Source of the DNA: Ypsolopha sequella
Taxonomy: Eukaryota; Arthropoda; Insecta; Lepidoptera; Ypsolophidae
Direction: 5' to 3'
DNA: 64,000 nt
NCBI GenBank assembly: GCA_934047225.1
Contig: OW203988.1
Location: 7,102,229-7,166,228 of the forward strand
Made by a program: the position numbers and the translations under genes. The notes under the pieces were generated by a model. The model was not told the DNA's origin. It saw only the letters and a program-made list of their open reading frames with translations, and did not search any database. This document shows, in pieces, positions 21,149-31,879 of the stretch; position 1 is the first letter of the stretch, and each line of letters begins with the position of its first letter.

Positions 21149-21701
21149 TTGCAAAACGGTTCACCTCAATAAGTATTTTGATCGGGATAGCCGACCAGTT
21201 ATATACTGAAAGTGACGTAGATACCGTGAGTTCTGCGTGTCTACCACTGTTCGGTGACAGTCCAGATAACGCAAAGCCCGTTAGTAATACATTGTACGGA
21301 CGCCCAACCTGCCCCCCTATTCTGTATCTTTAGTTGCCAACTGCACGAGGTGCCTATCATCAAAAACATAGCTAAAAACTGAAATTTCAAAATTGCCTTT
21401 AGTGGGTATTGAACTATTAACAATCTGTGTCGTCACTTCAAGTGCAAAAATATCCTTAGGACATCAGAATTCGATAGTATATCTATGTTTTTGATGATAG
21501 ACACCCAGTCCAGAAGGCAACTAGAGATACACAATAGGCCCGCAGGTCCGACCACCAACGCCAACTGTACCGATGACGTGTGTGAGACGCAACGTCGTCG
21601 CGGAAGCGTCTTCACTCGCCCAGAAGAAGGCAGTCTGAATCTGCTGAAACTGGTCGGCTATCACGATCAAAAATACTTATTGAGGTGAGCCGTTTTGCAA
21701 C
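21149..21701. mobile_element. Family O inverted-repeat element, copy 3, interrupted by family D
   Basis: TTGCAAAACGGTTCACCTCA with CGGGATAGCCGACCAGTT (21149-21206) is the inverse of AACTGGTCGGCTATCACGAT through GAGGTGAGCCGTTTTGCAA. Family D (21312-21543) lies in the interior. Confidence 0.75.
21312..21543. mobile_element. Family D MITE, copy 1, inside family O
   Basis: CCCCCCTATTCTGTATCTTT and TAGTTGCC at one end and GGCAACTAGAGATACACAATAGGCCC at the other are inverted, with TCATCAAAAACATAG further in. Length 232 bp, in the opposite orientation to copies 2 to 4. Confidence 0.8.
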
Positions 21702-22066
21702 AATCATGTCTTATCCTCAAGTTTAATTCAATTCGATAAGTATTTTTAGTTTTTAAATTAATGATTTTAACCACAAAGACAACTGTATTTACAAGTATAT
21801 TCATCTTATTTTGAACGGCAGAAAGCTACTGTTGCTTACAAAATATCAGGAAGCTTGTGTATAAGAACGGCACTCACACAGTGGTAGGTAGGGTTGCCAA
21901 CACCCGTTTTATGTTTTAAAGGATTTGATAAGATTAAATAAAGGACACATGATGAAAATAAAGGATATCATATTATTTTTAATGAAATGCTGATATGGTA
22001 TCAAAAGCGACATTTATTTAAAAAAAAAAACAATGTTAAAACGCGTACGTATGTAGTATGACCTAA

Positions 22067-22387
22067 TTAGTCTTTTTGTATTTGGTATAACTTTTGGCAG
22101 CTATAAGAGCTTAATCGTTTTCTGTAATAAAATTGTTTGCATTGCATGTTGAAATTCGATTTCATCTGCAGTTCTGCTTTTACAGTGTCAATATTTAATT
22201 TATTTCTATTTTCGGTCCAGGTATTCGTGCACAAGGAAAAAATCCTTTCGGCCTGGGCGTTAGAAACTGGGATGGAAAATACGAATTGTATTATTTTTGG
22301 GAGATTCTTGTTTTCATCCGTCATCATTCTTGTTTTCGTCCTTATCTGTGATGTCGCGCGAAAACAGCTGATGCAACTCATTGCCAT
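22067..22387 (-). pseudogene. hAT transposase C-terminal dimerisation domain remnant
   Basis: The 106-codon frame contains LPKIIQFVFSIPVSNAQAER followed by IFSLCTNTWTENRNKLN and later TVKAELQMKSNF. This is the hAT C-terminal dimerisation pattern (small hydrophobic run, then S/A-x-x-ERxFS, then an R-N-x-(L/M) block). The N-terminal BED finger and catalytic core are missing. The ATG used by the frame is arbitrary. TAGGGTTGCCAAC at 21889 may be the transposon's left end; no matching right end was found. Confidence 0.7.
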
Positions 22388-22455
22388 ACGAATGCGTTCA
22401 TTTTCCCCAAAATAAAGTCATTGCCATACGAATGCTTTCCTTTTTCCCACAATAA
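22376..22455. repeat. Two-copy 40-bp direct repeat
   Basis: ATTGCCATACGAATGC followed by a TTTCC-rich run and ATAAAG occurs twice in a row (22380 and 22420). It probably arose by local slippage beside the hAT remnant. Confidence 0.55.
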
Positions 22456-22782
22456 AGGACAAAGTATTGTCCTCTATTAAAGATTTCAAATTCCACTCCA
22501 CCATTAATTTGGAGATCGCGGGGTCATATCCCGAAGGAAAACATTTGTTTGACTCAAGCGATTTGACTCACCTTATCACGCTGGGATGTTATAATCGTCG
22601 GTGAAATGTGGACTGTGACTTGCATTCATAATCCACATTTGTAAACACCTCTGACACCCCCTCGTAATATTTTAAATTCTAGGCCCTAATTCTAGGCCAT
22701 TCTAATGTAAAAAAGTATTTTTTACATTTTTTATTATAAAAATAATGCTTTTTTCGACTTTGAAGTGATATCATCCTTCAGC

Positions 22783-22960
22783 CTAGTTCGTCCACTGCTG
22801 GACATAAGCCTTTCCAGGACTTTGTCACTCCCGGCGGTCATCCTGGAAGAATTGTCCTTACTCACACACGCTGGGCAGGCGGGTTGGTGAGCGCGGTGCC
22901 GGAACCCTCGCAACAGTGACGCCGCTGCCCGTCACCAGTCCTATTTGAGTGATTTAGGAA
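22783..22960 (-). repeat. LINE 3' end fragment, copy 2
   Basis: On the minus strand: CGCGCTCACCAACCCGCCTG, CAGGATGACCGCCGGGAGTG and CCAGCAGTGGACGAACTAGG, then CTGA. It matches 25845-25995 in reverse. Confidence 0.65.
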
Positions 22961-23270
22961 ATCTTATTTTTCATAACGATTTTCACGTACTAAATGTCAG
23001 CTGCATGGACTCTACAATTTGAAATTCAAATTAAGAATAGATCATTAATTTGTTCTAGTTTCTTGGTTTCACGCAGAGTTGCAGGTCACACCCCGTGGCG
23101 TTGTGACGTAAGAATGACATGATGCGGTCAAATAAAAGTCGTCCGTTATTAGACGCGTGCGCTTCGTCATTTATCATCGTGATGGCGCTGTTTGTCGTTA
23201 TGTCATGTGAGTGAGAACTTTACAAAATATTTATGGCTTTCGTTGATGATGACGAATGGTTTTAATCTAT

Positions 23271-23643
23271 TTTTCAATGCAAGTGCTCGTAAAGGCCCAC
23301 TTTTTATGCATCAAAACCGAACAGAAAGTCAATTATTTTGCCCTAGGGCTCTATTATTATTACTTTTTTTTATTTATTTACGAGAAGTTGGCTAACCTGC
23401 AGCCTTTCCTGTGTACCATTAATGTTATCCTTTTTTTTTCCACTGTTTAACGGCTCTAGATACAGTCCTTTTGAGCCAATTATAATTTAAAGTTCACAAG
23501 ATTATATTTGTTTTATTTCCTCACACTATGCATTGAAAAACGTAGTTTGATACACGGGCGTAAGAGCAATAAATTACTCGGTTACGTTTAAAAATCGTCC
23601 TCGTAATTTATTCCTTTTCGCCCTTGTAGCAGAAACTACTATT
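23271..23643. mobile_element. Family M element, copy 2
   Basis: Same borders as copy 1. It lacks the CACTCGCTACGCTCGTG stretch (deletion near 23590). The two short ORFs over its left part are incidental. Confidence 0.75.
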
Positions 23644-24128
23644 AATATTCTTTAATCAAAAAGATTTGTTTCCTTTTTATTTGGTTGTCTTTACTTTACT
23701 GATTTGATGATTAAAAATAAGAAACTGTATACTAAAATAAAACCCATCGTTATTTCCAAGCTAAAACTACGAAGAAAGTAAAGAGAGATAAAAATTTATT
23801 GAACAAACTTTCCGTTGTGTACTTTTCACTCAAACTTCTCGGGTAAGGCCCTTTGTGAATAGGGCAGCATGTCAAGAAAAACCCGTATTGAGAATGACCA
23901 TAGCTTCGATGACCATAACTAACATGCAGTTCTACATATTCTTAAAGGTTATTACAACCTTTTCTAATTTAGATTTCTATGTATGTTGTACATACAATTA
24001 CAATAAGTTTATAAATATATTATATTTAACTTTTACTAGCTTTTGATTAGTAGTGTTATTAAAACAATAAAAAAAAATATAATTCGATATATTTCGGCCC
24101 TCGGTATGGGGCCGTCATCAGTCGAATG

Positions 24129-25184
24129 TAGGGATTATGATTTCTCGAGTTTTTGATTTCTCGGGTCTCGAGAATTGTCGACCTCGATTTCTCGGGTCGT
24201 CCCGGGAAATCGAGAAATTTGTATTTACTACTTTATTTTAGTTTAATAAATAAAAATGCCGGTAATGTACATTTTTTTTTACTAAAAAGAACAAAAATCA
24301 ACCAAGTCTCTTAAAATTACTTCAATAAAAACAGATATTTTTTAAACAGAAATTGTTAAAAAAACATTACTTAGATTATTAAAAACAGTTATTTTTAATC
24401 AATAAAATATTAAAAGAAATAAAATAATAATGAAACCTTCTGTCTCAAACAAATAATTAAAAATCTCTAAAAACAATCCACATAACTTCTTTATGAACTA
24501 AAATAAATAGTTTTAATAAGTTAGATAAGCGGGAACTTATCTCTCTCTAACAACAAAAACAAAAGTAATCAAAAATATCTTTTTGAACAAAATACAACAA
24601 ACACAAATCTGATCAATAATTTTTTTATGATCTATTTAGTTTTTGAAGTGATTAATCACAAAACCTTTTTTTTTAATTTTCAGCAACTACTTACTTCTAA
24701 TAAAATATGCCTTTAGAAAAACTAAAACATTAATGGTCTTATCTGCCATTGAAAAGACTCGTTCATTTTCAGCTGAAGTTGTCTTGACTGAAAGTAATGC
24801 TTTGTATAAGGTTTCCAAATTTGGGGACCTTTTGCCAGATTTTTCAAATAGTAAAAACTCTTTTTTTACGATTGATTTTGAGAGTGCTACGGCGGCTGAC
24901 TCTTCATTGCTCAACCTTTGATAGCATTCTCTAACTGAGTTTCAAAGTTGTCGGGTTCTGATTGGCTTACGCTACTTGGACGACTTCTGGATCACGCCGC
25001 CATCGCGCGGCAAAAGACAAAGAGTCAAAGGGCAAAATTGCCGATATCTTGGTATTTTTTATAGCTTTATTGTAAAATCATAATGTCTCGCTGTCTCGAC
25101 TTTTCTCGAGCTGAATTTCTCGAGATCGAGAAAAGTCAAATTCCCGGGAAATCCCGGGACGAGAATTCCCGGGTCAAAACTCTA
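24129..25184 (-). mobile_element. hAT element nested in family U, with 8-bp target duplication
   Basis: Ends TAGGGATTATGATTTCTCGA and (inverse) TAGAGTTTTGACCCGGGAAT, both followed by repeated TTTCTCG/CCCGGGAAA words. GTCGAATG flanks it exactly at 24121-24128 and 25185-25192. The minus strand retains a transposase fragment at 24687-24914. Most of the interior is decayed A/T-rich sequence. Confidence 0.85.
24687..24914 (-). pseudogene. hAT dimerisation domain fragment
   Basis: The frame contains SPNLETLYKALLSVKTTSAE, NERVFSMADKTIN and LVFLKAYF. TSAxxERVFS and the final L.FLK..F are the signature of the hAT C-terminal domain. The usual K-x-R-x-x-L stretch between them is missing, so there is an internal deletion of about 10-15 residues. 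No catalytic residues remain. Confidence 0.75.
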
Positions 25185-25834
25185 GTCGAATGTAAAAAAA
25201 AATTGTGACATATAATTTAGGTATCATAATAAAAAAATAAAAAGTAAATGTGACACTTGTAACCAATTTTAGTTTTAAACTATTTTCTAAAAAATAATAA
25301 AGTAGGTTTCTCTAAAAATGATGTTGGTTATTTTTGATATTATTTAATCACTGCTCTTCTTGGATGATCGATGATGGTGGTTAGGTGGTTGTGTGATGTT
25401 GTTGGTGTTTTTACTTGAAATTTTGAGCGGTCTAATTCGTCGGTCGGTCGGGTCATGTCTGTCAGTGCTGTCTGTTGAGTCCAGGTCCATAATGAGCACC
25501 AAGTGACCAGATATATGACGTCTCCCAGGTTCGGGATGATGATGACGGCCCCATACCGAGGGCCGAAATATATCGAATTATAATTTTTTCAATTGTTTTA
25601 ATAACACTACTAATCAATTACAACAAGTATACTTATAGATAAGAATTTATCAGGTGGTAGAGCTGATGCCGGGCTCGACTGTGGAAGTACCACCATCTTA
25701 CTTGGAGAACCCCTCGAAGTAATTCGGGGGAGAGTAAGAGGACAGCTCACAGGCAAAAAACCAGGAGGCCCACCATGCCTGGGACCGATAGATAGCGGTA
25801 TATCCATCTCTAATAGCCGGGCCTTATATGGAAC

Positions 25835-26005
25835 AGACTGGCAGCGGCGTCACTGGTGTGAGGGTTCCGGCACCGCGCTCACTAACCCGCCTGCCCAGCG
25901 TGTGTGAGTACGGGCAATTCTTCCAGGATGACCGCCGGGAGTGGCAAAGTGCTGGAAAGGCTTATGTCCAGCAGTGGACGAACTAGGCTGATGGATGGAT
26001 GGATA
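25835..26005 (+). pseudogene. LINE reverse transcriptase 3' end, copy 3
   Basis: The frame at 25926-25985 reads QDDRREWQSAGKAYVQQWTN and then a stop, the usual C-terminus of an RTE/Jockey-like LINE. It is followed by GATGGATGGATGGATAGATA. Only this extreme 3' end is recognisable. The 200 bp upstream (25620-25830) are moderately GC-rich and may belong to the same element. Confidence 0.65.
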
Positions 26006-26511
26006 GATAAGAAGACACACAATTTAGTACGTATATATATATATGTATGTCTGGTCGAAGATAATCTTGAATTAGTTTACGAAGATAAATAGATATATAA
26101 CGATAAACAAGATATAAGTCCACTTGACAGATCTCTAGATCTGGGTAAGCAAGATTGATCAACGTCAACAAAATGTTTATATTATTTTATTACCCCTTTT
26201 TACAACTTCACCGACACCATATACGATGACTATATTTCTCTGGCAGGTATCGAAAGTGTGCCCGCTAAAGACCACTTACATACAGGTTTTTAATATAACA
26301 CCTTTTGAGGGTATTCGATAATTCTTGCCATTCATTAATAGGACACTGACAGCGCGAAGCATAGACAGGACAGGTTTTATTTATCTTTAAGTAGAGCTAC
26401 AGAAAGAAGGCTATTGGATATGACAATGTTTTTATAGTAAAATTCATCATTATTTTGATTCAATAGCCGATGATGTCAAAAAATCCACGGTTGGTAAGAC
26501 CTGTGGGTCTA

Positions 26512-27098
26512 CCGCGTAGGGTTCCGTGGTTTCCCTGCACAATATGCGGACTTCTTCTCCAAGTACAGTTTATAAGTTTGTCGAACTCGATTAATACAGA
26601 TCGCGCCAAACTTCGGACTAAAAGTTTGGCGCGATCTGTACTCGTTAACTTGTAAAGCATTCTTAGCTGTGATAGTTTTCCTTTTAATTTTGTCATGTAT
26701 ACTACTGCTGTGATTTTTTTCACGTCTCCAAATATAACCGTTCCGCTGGCAAGTGTCCCCTTGATTCTAACAAAAATTAACACTTATTTCACAAACGAAA
26801 CCCTGGATCGGAAAATGGTCTTCTCACACCCCCAATATTTTTTAATTACCTTTCCAACGACATCCCACACTAGGGGATAGACGAGAAAAAAAATCATCCC
26901 CACTTTACGTGCAGGGGAGGTACCCCAAAAAAAAACTTTTTCAAAATTTTACTGTACCACTTTATTGGCGTGATAAATACAAAATTACAGCTTTCTAGTA
27001 CAAATAGTCTCTAAGCTAAGCCGCGGACAGACAGACAGACAGACGGACATGGCGAAACTATAAGAGTTCCTTGTTGTTGACTACGGAACCCTAAAAAT
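26512..27098 (+). repeat. Family B repeat, copy 1
   Basis: It runs from GGGTTCCGTGG and CTGCACAATATGCGGACTTC to GGACATGGCGAAACTATAAG, GACTACGGAACCCTAAAA. It shares the GGGTTCCG...CGGAACCCT outer pattern with family A but a different interior. Inside is a short hairpin, ACAGATCGCGCCAAACTT pairing with its complement at 26622-26639. Confidence 0.75.
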
Positions 27099-27873
27099 GC
27101 CAAGTTAGTGTACCTATTTAATTATGATATTTTGTAAGAAAATTTGTTTATAGGAGGCTTATAAAAAATAAATAATAAAAAATGATGTATGGAATAATCA
27201 CTGTGACAAACCTTTCAGAAATTGGGGGACCTTGTACAAAGAAAAATATTCCTTTGATGTTTTTTTTTTTCTGACCACGACGCCGACGTTGACGTAAAGA
27301 GTTCTTGGCTTCAAGTAGCAGTCGCCGGACACACATAAGGGCAAGATTCAAGTTGAACTAACGCTGGTTACTTTTTAATGCTAAGTATACTTGTTTGCGA
27401 AGTCCACACGACCGCATTAACCAGTTGCATTCACTGTGACGTGACAAGATCAATACTGGGGTGGCCAAGATGCCAGCATGCAAGCATCTAGTGAGAGTCC
27501 ACTCCACAATTTACCAAGCGCTTTTGTATTGTGGAAGAACTTATAATTTATAATAACTTATAATACCGGGGGACAGCGACCTGGACCGGGTTTTTTATCT
27601 TTAATTTCTTTATTCTTATTATTTTTTACTTTTTTTGGTTAGGCGTTTTATTTATAGTTTAGTTTTTATTTTAGGACTTCTAGGTTTTTAGTTTAATTTT
27701 AATGCATTTTAGTCAATATTAATATTTATAAAAAAAAATGGATCATTTGTATATCATAATAATGAAAATAATATAATTCCAGTTATAATAAAAATTAAGG
27801 CCTTCTCAAAAATTGTGAAAATATTAATATCTCAATTATAGAATTCAATGAGACTTGAGGATAATTCTTGATT

Positions 27874-28055
27874 TATATAAACGGCTCACCTCAATACGTG
27901 TTATGATCAGGATAGCCGACCAGTTTCAGCAGATTTAGACTGCCTTCATCTGGGCGAGTGAAGACGTTTACGCGACGACGCGACGTTACGCCTCACCACA
28001 CTGAAACTGGTCGGCTATCCCGATCATAACACGTATTGAGGTGAGCCGTTTATAT
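27874..28055. mobile_element. Family O inverted-repeat element, copy 1
   Basis: TATATAAACGGCTCACCTCA and GTGTTATGATCAGGATAGCC pair with the right arm ending TGAGGTGAGCCGTTTATATA. The 182 bp can fold almost end to end. The interior CTTCATCTGGGCGAGTGAAG is shared with the other O copies. Confidence 0.8.
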
Positions 28056-28250
28056 ACATCATTATTAACATCACCTTTTGAAAACCTGCACAATTTTCCT
28101 TATGCTACAAAACAAATCTATTAATAGATAATATAATTGGAACAATGCCCTAACAATAAAGACCATGATGATGGGTACTGTCATCTTGAAAATATCCAGC
28201 GGCTAATTGTTTATGATGTTTCGGATTTTTTGTCGAAAACTGTACATAAG

Positions 28251-28478
28251 ATGGGCACCCTAACTAACAGTCAAAGAGCGGTTCGCCTTGCTAGTCGCGA
28301 GGGCACCGTTTCACTGCGCTTGCGCAGAGTGCGTCTTCCACAGAAACTACTCGTATCCATCATAACTTTAGCACTAGCTTTCTTGGTCCCCATTAGCCTA
28401 ATTTTTGTTTTTCTTTGCGATATACGAGGATTTAATTTTATCCGGGCAACCAAGATCTTTGTTGTTGCGACTAATATT
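28251..28478 (+). CDS. Candidate orphan coding exon, membrane-anchored N-terminus
   Basis: From ATG 28251 there are 76 codons up to a consensus splice donor (ATT then GTAAGT at 28479), in phase 0. The peptide begins MGTLTNSQRAVRLASREG, has an Arg-rich stretch (RLRRVRLPQK) and then about 22 hydrophobic residues (LLVSIITLALAFLVPISLIF), as in a type II signal anchor. Base composition is more even than in the surroundings. An upstream in-frame ATG lies at 28137. I do not recognise a family, and no following exon was found in the window. It may be a chance ORF. Confidence 0.3.
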
Positions 28479-28525
28479 GTAAGTAAGTAAATAAGTAAGT
28501 CGCTAAAACAATAGATTGCAATCTA

Positions 28526-28656
28526 GGACGGCGATTCTGGCGCGTGCGCAGAAATTGCGAAAGCAGAAAAATCGATATTTTTCGTAGAAAATCCCTTGTA
28601 AAATCACTCGAAATCTGCCGTAACAAATTTTTTCGCACGTGCCAGAATCGCCGTCC
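28526..28656. repeat. Short inverted-repeat element (GGACGGCGATTCTGGC ends)
   Basis: GGACGGCGATTCTGGCGCGT pairs with CGCACGTGCCAGAATCGCCGTCC over about 24 bp with one mismatch. The inner parts GAAATTGCGAAAGCAG / CGAAATCTGCCG pair weakly. It lies 48 bp after the candidate donor site. Confidence 0.65.
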
Positions 28657-28682
28657 AGATCGTGGCTCGGATCCATTGGTAA

Positions 28683-28825
28683 CGCCAAATTAGCAGCTCG
28701 ATGTGTGTCGGTACCATATCTACGGAAATGTCATTGAAATTATTGAAAATTATTGAAAAAAATTATCAGTGCGCATTACAAAGTGGCTGTTTCGACGGTT
28801 GCTGCGTCTCCGCAGAAAATAATAC
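28683..28825 (+). repeat. Family Z fragment
   Basis: CCAAATTAGCAGCTCGATGT, GTGTCGGTACCATATCTACG and AAGTGGCTGTTTCGACGGTT match the blocks at 8390-8500 (inverse) and 14790-14890. Confidence 0.65.
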
Positions 28826-29640
28826 GATTAGTTAATTGAAAAATCCTTGGTGCTGGTTATAATAGCCATCCAGTTTACATATTAATCAAAGTATAGCTAT
28901 AAATTAATGAAACCGACAGATCGGAATATTTCTTTAATTGTATGAAAACATGTTAAATTAAATAAATTATGAAAGACAATGTTTTTGGGACATGTATGGC
29001 ATTTTGGGGAAGGTCATGTCATGACCTCCCCTCACCTCCTCCTTCGGCACGCGCCTGTATTTGACAGTACTATAACAAGAACGTCTTTGCCAAAATTACA
29101 GTTGGACCGCGGAAAAACACGATGGCCACATAATGCGCGGTGGAAAGCAGATATATTCCACGGAGAAATAAGGTTGAAAATAGCATGGTGATTGATTTTA
29201 CTTGAACGTGTTTTTGCAGTTTTATTTGAATTAAAAATTTAATACGTTCCATTTAATAAAAAGTATTTCAACAAACTATGTGGTTTATAATTTAAAATTT
29301 AATGGTGAGTTATAGTTGTCATTAATAATATATACTGCTTTGAAATGAATTGGAACTGAATCCAATGCAAAAGTGGTTTTTAGCATTGTGGAGCCCCTTA
29401 AATCGGAGAGGTATAGAATAGATGACGTATAAGATTATGGTTGTCAAATTTATCAGAGCTCTACGTATTTTAAAGATCTAATAAAAGGAATATACGTATT
29501 ATGTAGATATAATCGATGCATCGGCATTATCGTTCACTGATAAATAACGAAATAAACCTATTATTAGTTATTATACACCTATGGTTATGCATAATGAATG
29601 AGTAACGATATATAAACATCACAATTAAAAGTACAATCTG
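28826..29640. other. No gene seen
   Basis: AT-rich sequence with no convincing frame or repeat border. ATCGATGCATCGGCATTATC at 29511 recalls the words at 7446. Confidence 0.35.
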
Positions 29641-29654
29641 CCACACAATAGTTA

Positions 29655-30095
29655 TTTAAGATACACGTGCGGAAAGTAAGGTTTTTTTACGAATAAGTGC
29701 CAAATTGAAAACACGAGCGCAGCGAGATAAAATTCGGATAAAAACCTTTTACGCTCAAGTATCTTACAACATTTTTCAATGCATTTTGCGAGGAAATACA
29801 ACAAAAAAATAAGTATAATAAAGAATTGTGTTTATCATCATTCAATTATTGCTAGAGCGCGCATATTTATGAATAATTGTTTTTTTTTGGACAGCAAAAC
29901 CTCCTTGCATATTTGTAATTTTTAAAATTTTATGACTTGCACCATGCACCACAGTGTCAAAAACTTAAAAAAATTACTTTATTTCACGCGTGAAATAAAG
30001 GATTTCAGTACTGTTTTATTTCACGCGTGAAATAAAGAGTCGGTTTTCGCATAATTTTGTTACACAAAAAAGAAAACTTTACGAGCAACTGCATT
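29655..30095. repeat. Family M-like foldback with TTTTTCAATGCA ends
   Basis: TTTTTCAATGCATTTTGCGA (29769) and ACGAGCAACTGCATTGAAAAA (30079-30099) are inverted. Upstream ACACGAGCGCAGCGAGATAA recalls the CACTCGCTACGCTCGTG of family M. In the centre, TTTATTTCACGCGTGAAATAAAG occurs twice (29980-30000 and 30017-30037), each a perfect palindrome. Confidence 0.6.
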
Positions 30096-30197
30096 GAAAA
30101 AATGTATACAATTTTCAATTGAAGATACAATCTTCATTTAGCATTTCCAGTTCATACTACTTGTTTTTATGGTAACTCGTTTATTATGGTAGCTATA

Positions 30198-30290
30198 CGT
30201 CTATGGAATGCCCTTCCTCTCGCAATAAGACAAGCTCCATCCTTACAAGTTTTCAAAACTATGGTTAAACATCATTATCTTTTACTTTGA
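30198..30290 (+). pseudogene. LINE (Jockey/CR1-like) C-terminal fragment
   Basis: Reads RLWNALPLAIRQAPSLQVFK before a stop at 30288. RLWNxLP and FK are the hallmark of the end of Jockey/CR1-type reverse transcriptase ORFs. It is too short to place in a family. A TTATTATTCTTC-rich 3' stretch follows. Confidence 0.7.
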
Positions 30291-30402
30291 TCAAATTGTT
30301 TCTTTATTATTCTTCTTATTATTATTTTTATTTCTACCTGTTCCTTTTATATTTACACTGATTTATTTTTGTTTATATACATATAATTTCTGTTTAAATA
30401 TA

Positions 30403-30663
30403 TAAGATCTTTCAATTTAAATAGAAAGCAATTTAGGAGGTGATTCAGTATCGTTAATACATCACATTCCACTGCAAAGTACTTTTTTATGCGCGAACTT
30501 TTTCTTCGCTTGTCCATACAAACTGAGTCAGCTGATCGGACCACTTTGTACTGAGAAGTGAAAAAAAAATTCGCGCAAAGAAAAGTGCTTTGCAGTGGAA
30601 TGTGATGTATTAACAATACTGAATCACCTCCTAAATTACTTTCCATTTAAATTGAAAGACCTT
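30403..30663. mobile_element. Family P foldback element, copy 1
   Basis: AGATCTTTCAATTTAAATAG and AATTTAGGAGGTGATTCAGT pair with the right arm ending TTAAATTGAAAGACCTT. Pairing covers about 110 bp per arm, including CATCACATTCCACTGCAAAG. Flanks are AT-rich, so the target duplication is unclear. Confidence 0.8.
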
Positions 30664-30795
30664 ATATATGTATAATTGTATCTATTTATTCTGTACACCG
30701 CCTCTACACATTTTTTTGTTCCTTTTAAGAATTCCTTTATTCAAAGGTTGTCTGGAAGAGATCGCTTTTTAGTGATAAGACCGCCAATAGTCTTT

Positions 30796-31497
30796 CCAGG
30801 CGGTTTTTGTGACGGGCTTTGCCCTGCCACGACACCCGTCGGCGCCTTCCACCGCATCGGATGTATAGCGCGCTTGCTCGCTGAAAGCACTGGACACTAA
30901 GTTCGTCCTGTGCGCTCGATGACTGTTTCAACCTCCCGCCTCCCCGCACACCGCCGTCCCGAGAGCGCAAGTCACTCGAAGCCGGACAAGACGCGCGAGC
31001 GGCGACCCAAGGCCGGCTCAATACAAGTTCATACATTTGTTCTCTCCGCCGGCGCCGTCGCAAGAAGAAGATAGATAGATAGATAGATATAACATTTATT
31101 TCTCAAAAACGCAACACATATATACAAAAAACAAAGTAGAACTTAAATAAAAGAAAAAAAAAAAACAAATAAAGTTAAAACACAAAAAGAAAGTTAAATT
31201 TATCCTGGTGGTATGAGTGTCGCGGCAAAGAGAAAAAGTCTCCGACCTGCAGAGAGCCGCACGAATTCCATCGGGAGTGGACAATTACTGTTTATTTAAT
31301 GTGTAAGTTTGTATGTGAGTATAATAGTTGTGTAATTTGTATATGAGTAAGTATAACAATTTTGGCTAAATATATTAAATAAGAGAATGTCCTTACTGAC
31401 TGATCTATCAATGCCCGGGCCAGCTGATTGAACCTAGGAATATAAATTTGGAAATAACCGCTTGGCGCGCCTCTCGAAGCCTGAAGCTGTGGCCGAG
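30796..31497. mobile_element. Family N GC-rich element, copy 2, interrupted
   Basis: It matches copy 1 from CCAGGCGGTTTTTGTGACGG to GCCGTCGCAAGAAGAA and again from CGCTTGGCGCGCCTCTCGAA to CTGAAGCTGTGGCC. About 390 bp of foreign sequence (31067-31460) separate the halves. The left terminal repeat seen in copy 1 is not clear here. Confidence 0.7.
31067..31460 (-). mobile_element. Retroposon-like insert in family N, with GATA tail
   Basis: The insert begins (plus strand) with ATAGATAGATAGATAGATAT, which on the minus strand is a 3' simple-sequence tail. The reading AGTTTAAATAA... side holds no protein motif. Comparison with family N copy 1 shows the exact interruption point after AAGAAGAA. It is probably a 5'-truncated LINE or SINE 3' end of unknown family. 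Confidence 0.6.
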
Positions 31498-31879
31498 GTG
31501 TAAGAGATGACGATAGGAGCGTAAATTAGCAGCGTTTTAACAATTATCACGAATGTCTGGGAATGGAACACAATTAAATTTTCCTTTTGCATTCTGGACC
31601 GTGTCACGGTGGCATTAAGATTGCCATTGTATTTGAACAACAACGTTTCGCGAGACTCTATTGAGAGTTTCCACATGTGTTTGTGTATTTCAGGTGTTTC
31701 CACAAAGAGAGTGCGGTATATACCTATAGTAAATAAGTGGTGACACAACCGTGCCATCTTTGTTTACCTTGTTCTTGTGAAATTATTTGTATAGAGCAGA
31801 CATAAAATGAGGTGGAAAAAGAAAACGCCAAAATAAATCCTGGAACACGTTAGGTATAATATAATATAAGTCATAACTA

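Larger units (their letters stand above)
24043..25617. mobile_element. Family U element with 78-bp terminal inverted repeats
   Basis: TTGATTAGTAGTGTTATTAA with ATTCGATATATTTCGGCCCT at the left is repeated in inverse at 25540-25617. Without its guest it is about 510 bp. The interior at 25240-25530 codes for nothing I recognise. Related single ends are at 13335 and 50525 (GATGACGGCCCCACTGAGGG). Confidence 0.8.
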
